From the NCBI GenBank assembly GCA_004335635.1, contig QAXH01005670.1, forward strand, positions 7,026-40,804: a stretch of 33,779 nucleotides of DNA, read 5' to 3'. The DNA is from Chloromonas sp. AAM2. Its lineage: Eukaryota; Chlorophyta; Chlorophyceae; Chlamydomonadales; Chlamydomonadaceae. A model generated the notes under the pieces. It made no database searches. It was not told the origin of the DNA and was given only the letters and a program-made list of their open reading frames with translations. The translations under genes and the position numbers were made by a program. Positions 1 through 9,163 of this stretch are shown piece by piece (position 1 is the first letter of the stretch; each line of letters starts with the position of its first letter).

Positions 1-92
1 GGTGCAGTGCCCTGACAGTGATGGGTGCAGTGCTCTGACAGTGCTGGGTGCAGTGCTCTGACAGTGCTGGGTGCAGTGCTCGGTTCATGTGG
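1..92. repeat. 23-bp minisatellite, about four units
   Basis: Units of 23 bp beginning GGTGCAGTGCTCTGACAG start at 1, 24, 47 and 70. The second and third are identical, the first has two substitutions, and the last diverges after its first 12 bases. Each unit contains CAG trinucleotides that could act as splice acceptors. The array runs directly into a possible upstream exon of the methyltransferase gene that follows. It begins at the window edge, so the full array length is unknown. Confidence 0.85.
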
Positions 93-206
93 TCGCCCTG
101 GAGTACGATTTGTTCACGGTACCACCATCCATTGGGCTTAGTTATTGTTACGGAAGTGTGTAACGTATGATAGTCCCGTTGGTGCTGCGTGCATATATAT
201 GTAATT

Positions 207-336
207 ACACCAGGGAAGCCGTCAGAGGACACGGATTGGGATGGGCACCGCCCTGGCCTACCCTGAGCAAGAAAGCAAAACGAAAGCAGGGAACAAAGCA
301 GGCAAGGCAGGCCAACCCAAAGCGAAACAGGACGGA
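207..336 (+). repeat. Interspersed repeat R1, fragment
   Basis: The segment containing CAGGGAAGCCGTCAGAGGAC and then CTACCCTGAGCAAGAAAG with an A/G-rich tail recurs in degenerate form at about 690-810, 11857-11881 and 12262-12330. It looks like an interspersed element fragment. It would lie in an intron of gene A if the tentative upstream exon is real. Confidence 0.6.
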
Positions 337-387
337 GCCGCCGAAGTCAAGGCCAAAGACCAGTGTGCATGCCGTGTGTTGCTGCAG

Positions 388-2249
388 AAACAACATGTTT
401 CCAGGGCGCATTACAAGCACTTTCGGGAATTCCTTGACAACGGTACCTCGTGTTGCAGAATGGGTAAGGCGGTAGGCACATCTCTCACGGCTAGTACAAG
501 TACAGCACGGTTGGCTGCGGTTCACTTGACCCATGGGCGTCCGTGGCGCTATCTGCGTTTGAGTAAGAAGATGGGTGTATGGGTGTATGCATAAGCATGC
601 AAGATGGATCTCTTTCAAAGAGTAGTCGTCATAGTCACTTGACCCATGCACACCAACATCTCCCTGCAAAACATATCAGCCTTGTTGCACCAGGGGAGCC
701 CATCACATGACACTGAACAAAATGGGCATCCCTGACCTACCCGGAGCAAGGAAACAAAAAGCATGAGGCAAACAAAGCAAGCTGGACAGGCCAAAGGAAG
801 ACGACAACGGCACAGGACAGCTTGCCAATTGGAAACTGTGATGCCAGCACGTGCTGCAGTGTGTACAGTTTTGTGGTCGCAAATGCACTTGCAAATGTTG
901 AAGCATGTGATTGTGTTGCACTGGTGTGCAGATGGCTCAGAAGTGTGATCTGCTGATTGTGGACGGAGGACACTTTGGAGAGGTTCCATACAGGGACATC
1001 ATGACCATGCGAGCTTTGGCTAACCGGCTGTTCAACATCTATATGTGAGTTTAGAAGAGACTGGTCGAGTCTGATCGCCATCGTGAACATACGTATCGAT
1101 TACATCAGGGGGCCCAACAGGGCTGCTTCTACGCCAGAACTCATCAACCCTGCCATTAGTGCCCTGCTCAGAACACACAGGCTCAGGTGGCTAGGCCACA
1201 TGGGACGCATGTCTGACATTTCCAGCGTCAAACGTTTGCTTTTTGCAACTGTTCCAGCACCAGAGGGCCACCAGGCTGTAGCAAGGAGAGGCAGGGGTGC
1301 CCCACTCTCGACTTGGAACCGTGTTGCCAGTGATGACATTCGTACTTTGCACCCTGCTACCAGTGAGCTTTCTTGGCTTCACGATTGTCAGGCGCGTAAT
1401 TCTTGGACAGATATTGTGTCTAGCTGCAGTACCATGGGTTGCACCATGAAAAGCCATGTCATGATACAAAGGAAATACATACCCACACAAGGGAGTTCAC
1501 ACCTGGGGGGTCACTGAGTGCCATGCAAGAGACGAAGCCATGCAAGAGACGAGGCTGGATACCGTCCTAACATAACACCATGTGTGCCTGTTGTGATAAT
1601 TATGAACTGCCGGGCAGCAGTACCGGCAACACCTGGCTAGTGACATGGACTTTGATGTAACGGGTCATCACGATTCATGCTAACACTTAAAGAGTTGCGG
1701 GCAAGCTCAGCCCTGCTGACATTGTTGTTCTGGCCTGATGCATGCATTCAACGTGGCCAAACATAGCACCTTCATCCATACTTCCCAATCATGCTTTTCT
1801 CATCTCCGTTTTTTCGATTTCAACAAACTATTAAAGATGGATAGCATACCTAAGGGCACCAGGAAGTTCAAGACCTCAGGTTTTCGGCATACTGATAAAA
1901 AAGGACTGGCCGCTGTCTTTGCAGCGGCACGTAGGGCCTAGCAAGATCTGGAAGTTTATGATCAGAGGCCTTCAGTCCGGGCAGGGCTGCTGACCAGGGA
2001 CACCAGGCAAGGCAACCTGTCACAAGAATCATTGTCCTTGTCTCTGTCGTGTCATGTCATGCGTGCAGCATTGACGACGTCAACTGCAAGGAAACTTACT
2101 GTCGGGGGCCAAGCAACCATACCAGGAGAGCTGAGAAGGAAGGCATTGTACGCAATCTGCTCAGAATCAGCATGGACAGGCGTGGGCAGCTTGTTTCTGA
2201 CAGCAGTGTTGCTAGCCGTGGTTTGGATGTGGGCAGCTACGTCTTCTAA
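388..2249 (+). CDS. SAM-dependent methyltransferase, type 1 (gene A), 3' part only
   Basis: Three exons are supported: 388-463, 932-1044 and 2069-2249, ending in TAA. Acceptors are TTGCTGCAG, GGTGTGCAG and GCGTGCAG; donors are GTAAGG and GTGAGT. Phases join cleanly and give about 122 aa. Visible motifs in order are FPGRITSTFGNSLTTVPRVA, CDLLIVDGGHFGEVPYRD and IIDDVNC, matching the C-terminal half of a class I SAM methyltransferase (Methyltransf_24-like) and aligning along its whole length with complete gene D. First two exon lengths (76 and 113 nt) equal those of D. The GDS motif of D is GNS here. The exons for the membrane anchor and SAM-binding glycine loop lie beyond the left edge. A further exon at roughly 75-157, containing HVVALEYDLF with donor GTAACG, fits in phase but is weak. 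A LINE remnant sits in the last intron. Substrate unknown. Confidence 0.85.
536..634 (-). pseudogene. Pseudo-exon copy of a methyltransferase exon, flanked by 14-bp direct repeats
   Basis: On the minus strand this segment encodes a degraded version of the conserved exon (DYDDYSLKEIHLA, compared with HYGDYPLKDI in gene D). It lies antisense inside an intron of gene A. The 14-mer TCACTTGACCCATG occurs at 522-535 and again at 635-648, bracketing it. It shares CATCTTGCA-CGCTTA-type sequence just beyond the exon homology with the pseudo-exon in gene D's intron, so both come from the same derived copy. It has no open frame of its own and is not a functional exon. Confidence 0.55.
690..810 (+). repeat. 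Interspersed repeat R1, second degenerate copy
   Basis: It contains CTGACCTACCCGGAGCAAGG followed by an A/G-rich stretch and GGACAGGCCAAAGG, paralleling 259-336. It lies within the intron 464-931 of gene A. Confidence 0.5.
1083..1517 (+). mobile_element. LINE (non-LTR retrotransposon) 3'-end remnant
   Basis: The + strand reads for 144 codons with HRLRWLGHMGRM, then a basic RRGRGAP segment and TW...DD. This is the usual C-terminal tail after the reverse transcriptase domain of LINE polyproteins (R-x-RWLGH-x-x-RM, RGRP-x-x-W). No RT catalytic domain is present, so it is a 5'-truncated dead copy. It lies in the last intron of gene A in the same orientation. A second copy of its 3' portion is at about 17336-17535. 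Confidence 0.7.
1519..1570 (+). repeat. Repeat motif GCCATGCAAGAGACGAGG
   Basis: The motif directly follows the LINE remnant and is partly duplicated in tandem (GCCATGCAAGAGACGAAG, then the same ending AGG). Related copies occur at 12237 and, reverse-complemented, at about 14998-15019 and 18570-18595. It is probably part of the 3' untranslated end of the same retroelement family. Confidence 0.5.
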
Positions 2250-2970
2250 GGCAACATGTTCTGAGCTGGCAGCTAAGCCTTTAAGCGCCTTGTGATGCTA
2301 ATGTGATGAAGGGCATTCTGAGTCAGAGCTGTAAACCAGTGCAGGGTCAGACCAGTGCAGTCAAGCAGGGTGAATATTAGTTGTCCACTGTAAAAATAAA
2401 ATGTTTGCCAGTTCTGGGACAATTCTTGCGTCTTGCACTGATACCAGCAGTTGGGGTCTCCAAGGGGAAAATCAACCTTGGCCAAAATGTGTGAATTTTG
2501 GTGGACGGGTGTATCAGCCTAAATAATGGAGGTCTGCATACTCCGATTCTGCAAGGCATGGCTGGAGGATGGAAAAAGAAACGGCTGTTATACTTTCTCA
2601 CACTCTTTGCCAAAAATGGTTGCCAGCATCAAAACGCACCAAACTTTGATGCAGATGATGTCCCCTCGTCCTAAGCTTTCCAGCAATGCCAAAATGACCG
2701 TGTTCTGACACCGTTTAGGCATTGTATTCCACTCAATGCTTAAGATCTGTGAATACGCGTATTGCACGCTCATAAATGAGCGCGCGGGCCACTGCCAAAC
2801 CCAGCCACCCAGCCTAGTGGCTCCTGGGTGGCCCCAATGACGGCCCCAGCACAAAAACACTGGGTTCAAATCAAGCATGAGTGTGTTTGTGGGTTCCATG
2901 CACAGGTGTGACGCGCAGCACTCCAAGTTAGCTGAACAAAGAGCCCAACTTCACTCCAAAGAAGTCAACT
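2250..2970. other. Spacer with repeat R2 fragments
   Basis: No gene is supported here. It holds the 3' region of gene A and, at about 2400-2570, repeat R2: a conserved motif TTTGCCAGTTCTGGGACAAT starting at 2404, then a stretch around CCAAAATGTGTGAA and ATGGAGGTCTGCATA. The latter is matched at about 12980-13070. Confidence 0.6.
2330..2334 (+). promoter_or_regulatory. TGTAA polyadenylation signal candidate of gene A
   Basis: TGTAA, the pentamer commonly used as a poly(A) signal in green algae, lies 81 nt after the gene A stop codon. A second TGTAA follows near 2390. Position and motif fit, but the pentamer is common by chance. Confidence 0.4.
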
Positions 2971-5104
2971 CTAGCTATTGTTCAGTCCTGATGACTCAGT
3001 AGAGTTTTGCAACTGCTGCGCTGCCTCTTCACTGGTATCATTACCAGCACAGAGAATCACAATCGCGTCCCGCAACTCCTGTACGCGTTTGACGCCTCCT
3101 GCGCTACCTTCCACTAAGCTGGCCTTTAACAACTTCTGCAGGGCTGGTCTTGACGTCTGTCCCTTCTCACATGCTTCTGTGACCATCTTCCTGAGTGTTC
3201 CAATCAGCTGCTTGTGATCTGCTTGGTTCTGCTTCTGCTTCATGGCATCCAACGACGCTATCAAATCGTACAACATGCTGGTGTTGTTGTGGATTCCTCC
3301 GTCCTCCTTCTCTGCCCTCCGCCTCTCCTTGGCTGCCTTCTCAGCCACCTTGCCATTTTGTTCCATGTCACTTGTCAGTACAATGCGATCTGTTGTGGTC
3401 CTGAGGGTGGCTGCCAACCGCCACCCGTGTACACTGACCCGTGTGCCGGCTAGTTGAGTGGTGCATGGCATGCTTGGCACATCCTAGGACACGCTCTGTT
3501 GCCATGCTGTGAATGCTGGCAAAGAAGTAGTGGTGTGCAAACATATCCAGTTGTGGGTGCAGGCTGCTGCGCTGAGCTTGCCATGCGTCCCGGATGCGCT
3601 GCTTGCGTAGCTGTTCCGCAGTAAGGGATGCACCTGGTGCTTGTGTTGGGCCCTGTTGGGGGTTCAGGGCAGCGAGCAGAGCCTGCTTGATGGGCTCCTG
3701 ATGTTGGGCCAAGTCAAAGAAGCCCAAGCTGCGTTGACTGCGCTTATCACAGCTGTCCAGATGCACATGGGTGATATCCCAGATGGGCAGTGTGGACAGG
3801 CGGGTGGGCAGGCTCGTTCATACTTGCGGCTTGTTAAGTGGCAGTCCAAGATAAATGCTTGTTTCCCCAGGAGGCCTAGTGGGTAGGCTACGCCACAACT
3901 TGCTGGTGGTGTGGCGCAGAAGTATGAGGCAATGCGGAAGGGGTTGAGGTCGTGGTGGCCAGGCAGTGTGCCTGCCTCTGTCATGTCGGGCAGCATGCCT
4001 GAGGCTTGGGCATGGTGCTGCATCTATTGGCGCTGTCTACGCCAGCACGAGATGATTGCATCCAGGCACTGCTTCCTCATCTGTGCTGGTGTGTGCTCTC
4101 TGTGATTGGCTGGCGGACGCACATCCTCCAAGCACGTTCTCCACTGGCTGCCTTCTGATGTGCGAAACTGCTCAAGGTGGGCCTGATTGTGCCTGTTGTG
4201 TGCCGCCGCTGACCTGGTACTGCAAGGCTCAAATGCAAGTAGAGGCTGCGCATGAGTGACAGGTCTTTCATCACTGTGGGCGGTGCATCGTCGCTCTGGC
4301 TGTCGCTGTCACTGCCACTCTCACTGTCGGCCTGGCTGCTCTCCTCACCGCCTTCGTCTTCCTGGCTACTGGCATCACCGCCTGTTGCAGGCACGGCAGC
4401 CTTCCCCTTCCCTTTCCCCTTGCCCACATGCCACAGGCCAACTGTGAGAGTAACAGCGGGGCAAGCATTGTGTGGCTTGTCTGCAGACCGCACTGCCTGC
4501 TTCTTCTCAAGTGCCCGCAGCTCAGCCTGCCTCATCAAACCCAGGGCTCGAGGGTCACTGAACAGCTGCTCTGCCTGAGCCTGGAGCCATGGATTCACGG
4601 GGGTGGACTGCTCAGGGGGGGCCAAGGGGTAAGGGAAATTGCCTTCGGCTCGCCATACGCCACCAGGCGTAGATTAGCGGTAGATTAGGGGCACTGTGGT
4701 ATGTCATACAGCCAGACATGTACGCTGCACAACCGTTAACTGTCACCAGCTCTGTAGCATGGTGAGGATGTTCCAGAGCGTGTGGGTGGATGGCTCCATG
4801 TTGAAGCCACCATTCAACTGCACCAGCTCGTAGATGCCGTAGTGCACGGGCAAGGACTGTGCCAGTGCAGCTGGGAACAATTCTTAGTGTGGCAGGTGCA
4901 GGGCTGCGTACACCTCATGTGCGTGCTGGACGGTCTTGCCCTGCTGTTTTGACTTCCACTTCCCCTTCCCGTGCTGCACATTGATGCTCGCAGCGCTGCC
5001 TGTACGACCGGCCTGTGGGTTGTGGTAACGTCAGCCAGGTTGGGCTTGATCATCAGACTCTGTGGGGACTGTGGGGAATGCCTTATCCTCTGGGCGAAAG
5101 GCAA
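2971..5104 (-). pseudogene. Unrecognised gene or decayed element, several coding-like segments
   Basis: Several minus-strand segments look coding but sit in different frames. About 5000-4875 is basic (HGKGKWKSKQQGKTVQHAHE). About 4870-4740 contains VHYGIYELVQLNGGFN. About 4599-4230 begins after a strong pyrimidine-rich acceptor ending GAGCAG and carries AELRALEKKQA, a GKGKGKGK stretch and an acidic Ser/Asp-rich run. About 3766-3480 contains LTAEQLRKQRIRDAWQAQRS, and about 3400-2971 is charged and helical (EKAAKERRRAEKEDGG) ending in a stop. I do not recognise the family. It could be a multi-exon gene for a nuclear, partly disordered protein, or a decayed transposon gag-like ORF. A small exon-like piece at 5693-5760 with good splice signals may be its 5' part. 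Confidence 0.35.
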
Positions 5105-6298
5105 CTGTTCGCTGCTGCAGTAGTGACCCTAACAGTAGTGACGCGTGTGCGTCACCTGTTTTGAATGCTTCGGTTCACTGTGTGTTTTGCACTGTAGGGT
5201 GTCTGGTTGAGTCCAGACTGCCCCTCTCCACTCTGGGGTCTGTCACATCCTCCTTGGTAGACAGTCCCATTACCCACACGGGTCACATACAGTAGTAACT
5301 GCCCATGCCCTACTTTAGGGACAAAGGTTCGACTTGACGTCTAACAAATGCGGTGTGGTCATCTCTACTCTGCCTGTAGTCTCACTGCTAGAATGATGAG
5401 GCAACAACTTGCACAAGAAGAGGCAGCAGCATTGAACAACAACAGATGCTGCAGCAAAAAGAGATGGCGGAGTTCAGGCCTGACAGTGTCATGTGCGTCC
5501 AGGGCACAGGCTTACATGCCATGTGTTATGTCGTGCGCACTCGACACGCTGCTGCTCTATCCCTGGGCTGCATGTGATGCTCAAGTCAATCTGAACGATA
5601 ACGGCATGGTCTGGAAGGCATGAAAGGCTGCCGTATGACAAACGCTGGTCAGTGGCTGTTACCGGAAACAAGCTGCAGGGCACACGCTTACAGGTAGGTG
5701 CAGGCCGCGCGCTGCGCTTCCAGAAGTCTGAGACCTCACTTTTCGGTCCAGCACGACTGGTAGCAGCAGGCAAAAGGCCACCAGCACAGTGTTTTTTTTT
5801 GACATGCGTGTATCATGAATGGGAAACCATACATACCATTGGTATTGGGCCATTCTAAACTCAATCACTCATGTTTCTCCAAGGCCAAGCAGATAGCATC
5901 AGTCAGGAGCAGCAGAAAGGCAAAAGACAATCATCTCAGCGTGGTCAATGCTGCATGAACGCGCACAATCAGCGCTTTATTCCTGTCATCATCTATTGTT
6001 CCAGAGCTTGGTCCGGTTGACCTTGCTAGGCGCACAGGTCAGTAAAAAAACCAGGAGCATGGATAATGTTCAGATCTGCCTTCATTCATTTTGGCAAGTC
6101 AATGCAATGGCACACAGTAACAATCAAAAACTAGTAGCATTTGAGTGCGCACGCATGTGATGCGCCAGTGTATCCTCATGATATAGTTCTAGCATTCCAA
6201 CAAAATCCGAACGCGAGCGCTCCAACACAACGTGCGCACATGCTTTTGGTTGCATGTTGTTCCAGTGTTCTTCAAAGCACAAGTCAATGATGTCGCAT
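5105..6298. other. Spacer, one weak exon candidate
   Basis: The minus-strand interval 5693-5760 has acceptor TGCTACCAG and donor GTAAGC and may be an exon of the unrecognised gene at 2971-5104. A glutamine-rich low-complexity stretch lies on the plus strand near 5400-5465. The part near 6190-6298 is the 3' flank of gene B and shares TTGGAGCGCTCGCGTTCGGA with the 3' flank of gene E. Nothing else is supported. Confidence 0.5.
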
Positions 6299-8479
6299 TC
6301 AAATCTTTTTGAACGCTAAGGCCACACTAGTGTAGCAACGGTATGCCGGAGATGAGAGCGACTGGGGATGGTTTTTCTGGCAGAGCATGGTGTGTGGGTA
6401 GAGGCCGATGCATATGTGTGGCTCGCCGTACACGCCAAGGTATGTGGCATGCCTCAAACTGATGGGGGTAACGGACCAATTCACAGGCTCAACAAGCAGC
6501 AAGCCGTGCGCTGTAGCCGTTTCCAGAAACGAGGTCTGCATTTGGGTCATGTTGAAGCCGTTGCCTGGCATGTCACCCTGGCCAGTCAGGATGAGCTCGG
6601 TGGTCAAAAAGACTACGCCACCCTTCTTGACCACCCTGGCCTGCTCTATGAGTGATCGCCGTGCATCTGCCACTGCTTCCTTTTCCCCAAAATGCTCCAT
6701 GGAACTGAAGCTCACCACGAAGTCAAGGCTGCCTGTGGCAATGTCGGAAAGGTTGCGCCCGTCCTGGAACATCAGCTTGAGGTGGTCTTGCCGCCATGCC
6801 ACGCCCTTGGGTGCAAACTTCTCTGGGTGGGCCAGAATCTTGTCAGTGGCAGTGCCATCCTTGGCAAAATCACCAACGCCATACATGTCCCTGCAGGCAG
6901 TGAGGTGCATAATGTGAAGTAAGACCCACTGATTCATTTTGGACTAAGTTGTGCTGATACAGCTTGTCACACACGTTGGTGCATGATTGTAAAGAATTTG
7001 ATGTTGAAAAATACCCACTAAACTAAATGAATTCCTGTGTATAAGACTTGTGCTGCATCGATACGTGTTGCAGACACGAAGGCGTGCGATTAGCGAGTAG
7101 TGTTCTGTGAACAGTGACATGGGTTGCATATGAGTGGTGCTTTGAGCTGACGACACAACGGTAAGGTACGGAATGGTGGTACTGAGGAATGGTATGCAAG
7201 ATAAGAGAGGAGTGGTTGGTGCTGAAATGCTGTTGTGACATGCGCCTTATGATGCACAGGAGTCCTGTGCGGAATCGTATGCGGAATGTTGAATGCATGA
7301 TGAAGCGAGGGCAGGTTGGTGCAGAAGTGCTGTGGTGGGTACTGTTTGTTGTGATGTACTGCTGCCAAGCTTGACAATGCAGTGCACCTGAGCGGCTTCC
7401 AAACTGGCTCCACATGTACACCGCAGATTCCCTTTCTCTACCTGTGTACTGACGTACGCACTGACTGTACATTTTGTGCTGCGCTGACATGTGTGTGCGA
7501 ACCAACTGCTCGCTGTCTCTTGCACATGCACACTGACCGTGTCTGCTTTCCGCCTCTGGTACATGCACACCGTAGCCAGGTGTTTACGATGCTGTATCTG
7601 CTTACTGTGAACATGCGTGTGCACCGCCGGTCAGTGATGATGGAGGACATGCACACATGGTACCCGCAACTGTAATTTGTACTGTGAGGCAAAAGCCCAT
7701 CAGCCAAGCTTACCCGGCGTACATCATCTTGATATGGTTGCTCAGATAGTAGATGGCAGGCTCATGACCGGCGGCTATGGCCAGCCCAACGGCATTCGGC
7801 GTGATGACTCCTAGCTTGTGCAGCGCCCACATGCCATGCACAAATTCCCAAGACTTCCTGTGCAGGTTCTTGGAATACTTCTGAAAGTTCATTGCCTCGA
7901 CGTAGGGCTTGTACTCTGGCCGTAGCAACAGCTCCCGGGATAAAACTGTGTTGATGGGCAACTCGCGTGGTGGGGGCCCTACAGGCTGGGTGATTAGCTT
8001 GGTCGGGATGGTGAGAAAGCAGCCTGTGGACACAACAGCAATGCATATCTTGAGGGACCGCACAAGCTTTGAGATGGCACAGTGAGATCCCTTTGTATAC
8101 CATTTGACACCTGGCACAAACCGTGTGATCTGGTACTCATGTACGCAGCATGAGTACACCGCTTGGTAAAACCCAGTAACAATTCCAGTTGGAATGACTG
8201 CTAATGGTTGTCTCACTGCTCGTCCGACCAATTGATCCACCAGCACCTCGTGGCATGGCGTGGGGCTACCTGGGTCAGCTGATGTGACTTGAACATACCT
8301 TTCCTGTCAAGCCCGGCGAGCCAGCTAGTGGATTCGAATGTGAAATCATCTACTGCTGTAGGCGGCTGTGAGAAGCTGGAAAAATCACTGAAGACAAGAA
8401 AGCCAAACGTGATCGCAAGCACTGAGGCTGCGGCCAGCAGGTAGCTGCTTCTTGTACAGCCAGCTTTTCTTGTCAGCAT
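6299..8479 (-). CDS. Membrane-anchored SAM methyltransferase, type 2 (gene B)
   Basis: Three exons, 8479-8299, 8023-7714 and 6890-6299, have donors GTATGT and GTAAGC and acceptors CCACAG and CTGCAG. Phases join to give 360 aa. Residues 12-30 form one hydrophobic segment after a basic tail, suggesting a type II anchor. The catalytic domain carries motif I VGLAIAAGHEP (139-149), the acidic DMYG (165-168), LDFVVSFSSMEHFG (219-232) and ARVVKKGGVVFLTTE (248-262), typical of class I SAM methyltransferases of the Methyltransf_11 type. Start is the first Met before the anchor. It is an inverted duplicate of gene E with the same exon lengths and splice phases, and is also paralogous to C. Upstream sequence is shared with E as well. 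Substrate not shown by sequence; membrane topology and the GT90 neighbour suggest a lumenal glycan or small-molecule O-methyltransferase (inference). Confidence 0.9.
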
Positions 8480-9163
8480 CGTGATAAAATGACACTACGA
8501 CCTGCAAGCAGTTGGCACTCCGCCGCGTGAAGGGCTTGCCAAGCGCGAAGTGCAATTGAGGCCTCCATTTTGATGTTATTGCATGGCGATTGCAAGTGCC
8601 TCTGTGGCAATTCTAATGCTCGCCTTGGTAATCTGCAGCTGCTAGTCTGCAAAAGTAGCTGGCCTTGTCCGGATCAGCTCCAATCCGGTGGCTGAAAGGC
8701 GAGGCCTCAGCGCATAGCGACGGTTCCCTGACGTCGAATTGGATCTGACCTACAGGCGAATGGACCGCGGCATGTGCTGCCACGGAGCGGTTTCTCGCCG
8801 GACATTTTTTGAATTGTTTTGAATTGTTTTGAATTCCTGAGATTCTGGGGTTTATGGTTTGTTTTGGTGGGCGTCGTGTGTGTTTTGTTGCATAGTGAGG
8901 GTCAGCAAGTGTGGCCTGTGGTTTTGGATCAGCTTGCTCTTCGTCACCAGTGTAGAAAGGGGATCTCTCGAGTTTTGTTCCAGCATCAGACAGAGTTTTA
9001 TTTTGTAGTTTTCTTTGTGTCAAGGGGCCTGGTTTTGATAGAAACGCAACCTGTACTGGTCTTAAGTTTACCCAGAACAGTGTATTCCCAAGGACCACGC
9101 GTTCAGTTTTACTGCTTGTACAAAGAAACCCCAGCTAATCGCCAGCAAGCTACGTGCACAGTC
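8480..9163. other. Spacer between genes D and B
   Basis: It holds the 5' flank of gene B, of which about 220 bp (8480-8702) is clearly homologous to the 5' flank of gene E. At 8809-8835 there is a short tandem of TTTTGAATTG. The remainder is the 3' flank of gene D. No gene is supported. Confidence 0.6.
8669..8688 (-). promoter_or_regulatory. Conserved inverted repeat upstream of gene B
   Basis: CCGGAT and ATCCGG arms are separated by 8 nt, about 190 bp before the gene B start codon. The same element, with one change in the spacer, lies about 180 bp before gene E (30159-30178). It may be a protein-binding site or a hairpin in the 5' leader. The function is inferred only. Confidence 0.4.

Noticed and set aside
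1..92. Direct repeats considered as a CRISPR-like array
   Set aside because: The units are contiguous with no spacers, in an intron-containing eukaryotic locus; it is a minisatellite.
350..480. Minus-strand frame THSATRGTVVKEFPKVLV, also seen in inverse at 11918-12060
   Set aside because: Its apparent conservation is the shadow of the true exon on the other strand (PGRITSTFGNSLTTVP and PGRITSTLGDSLATVP), which has matching splice sites and phases.
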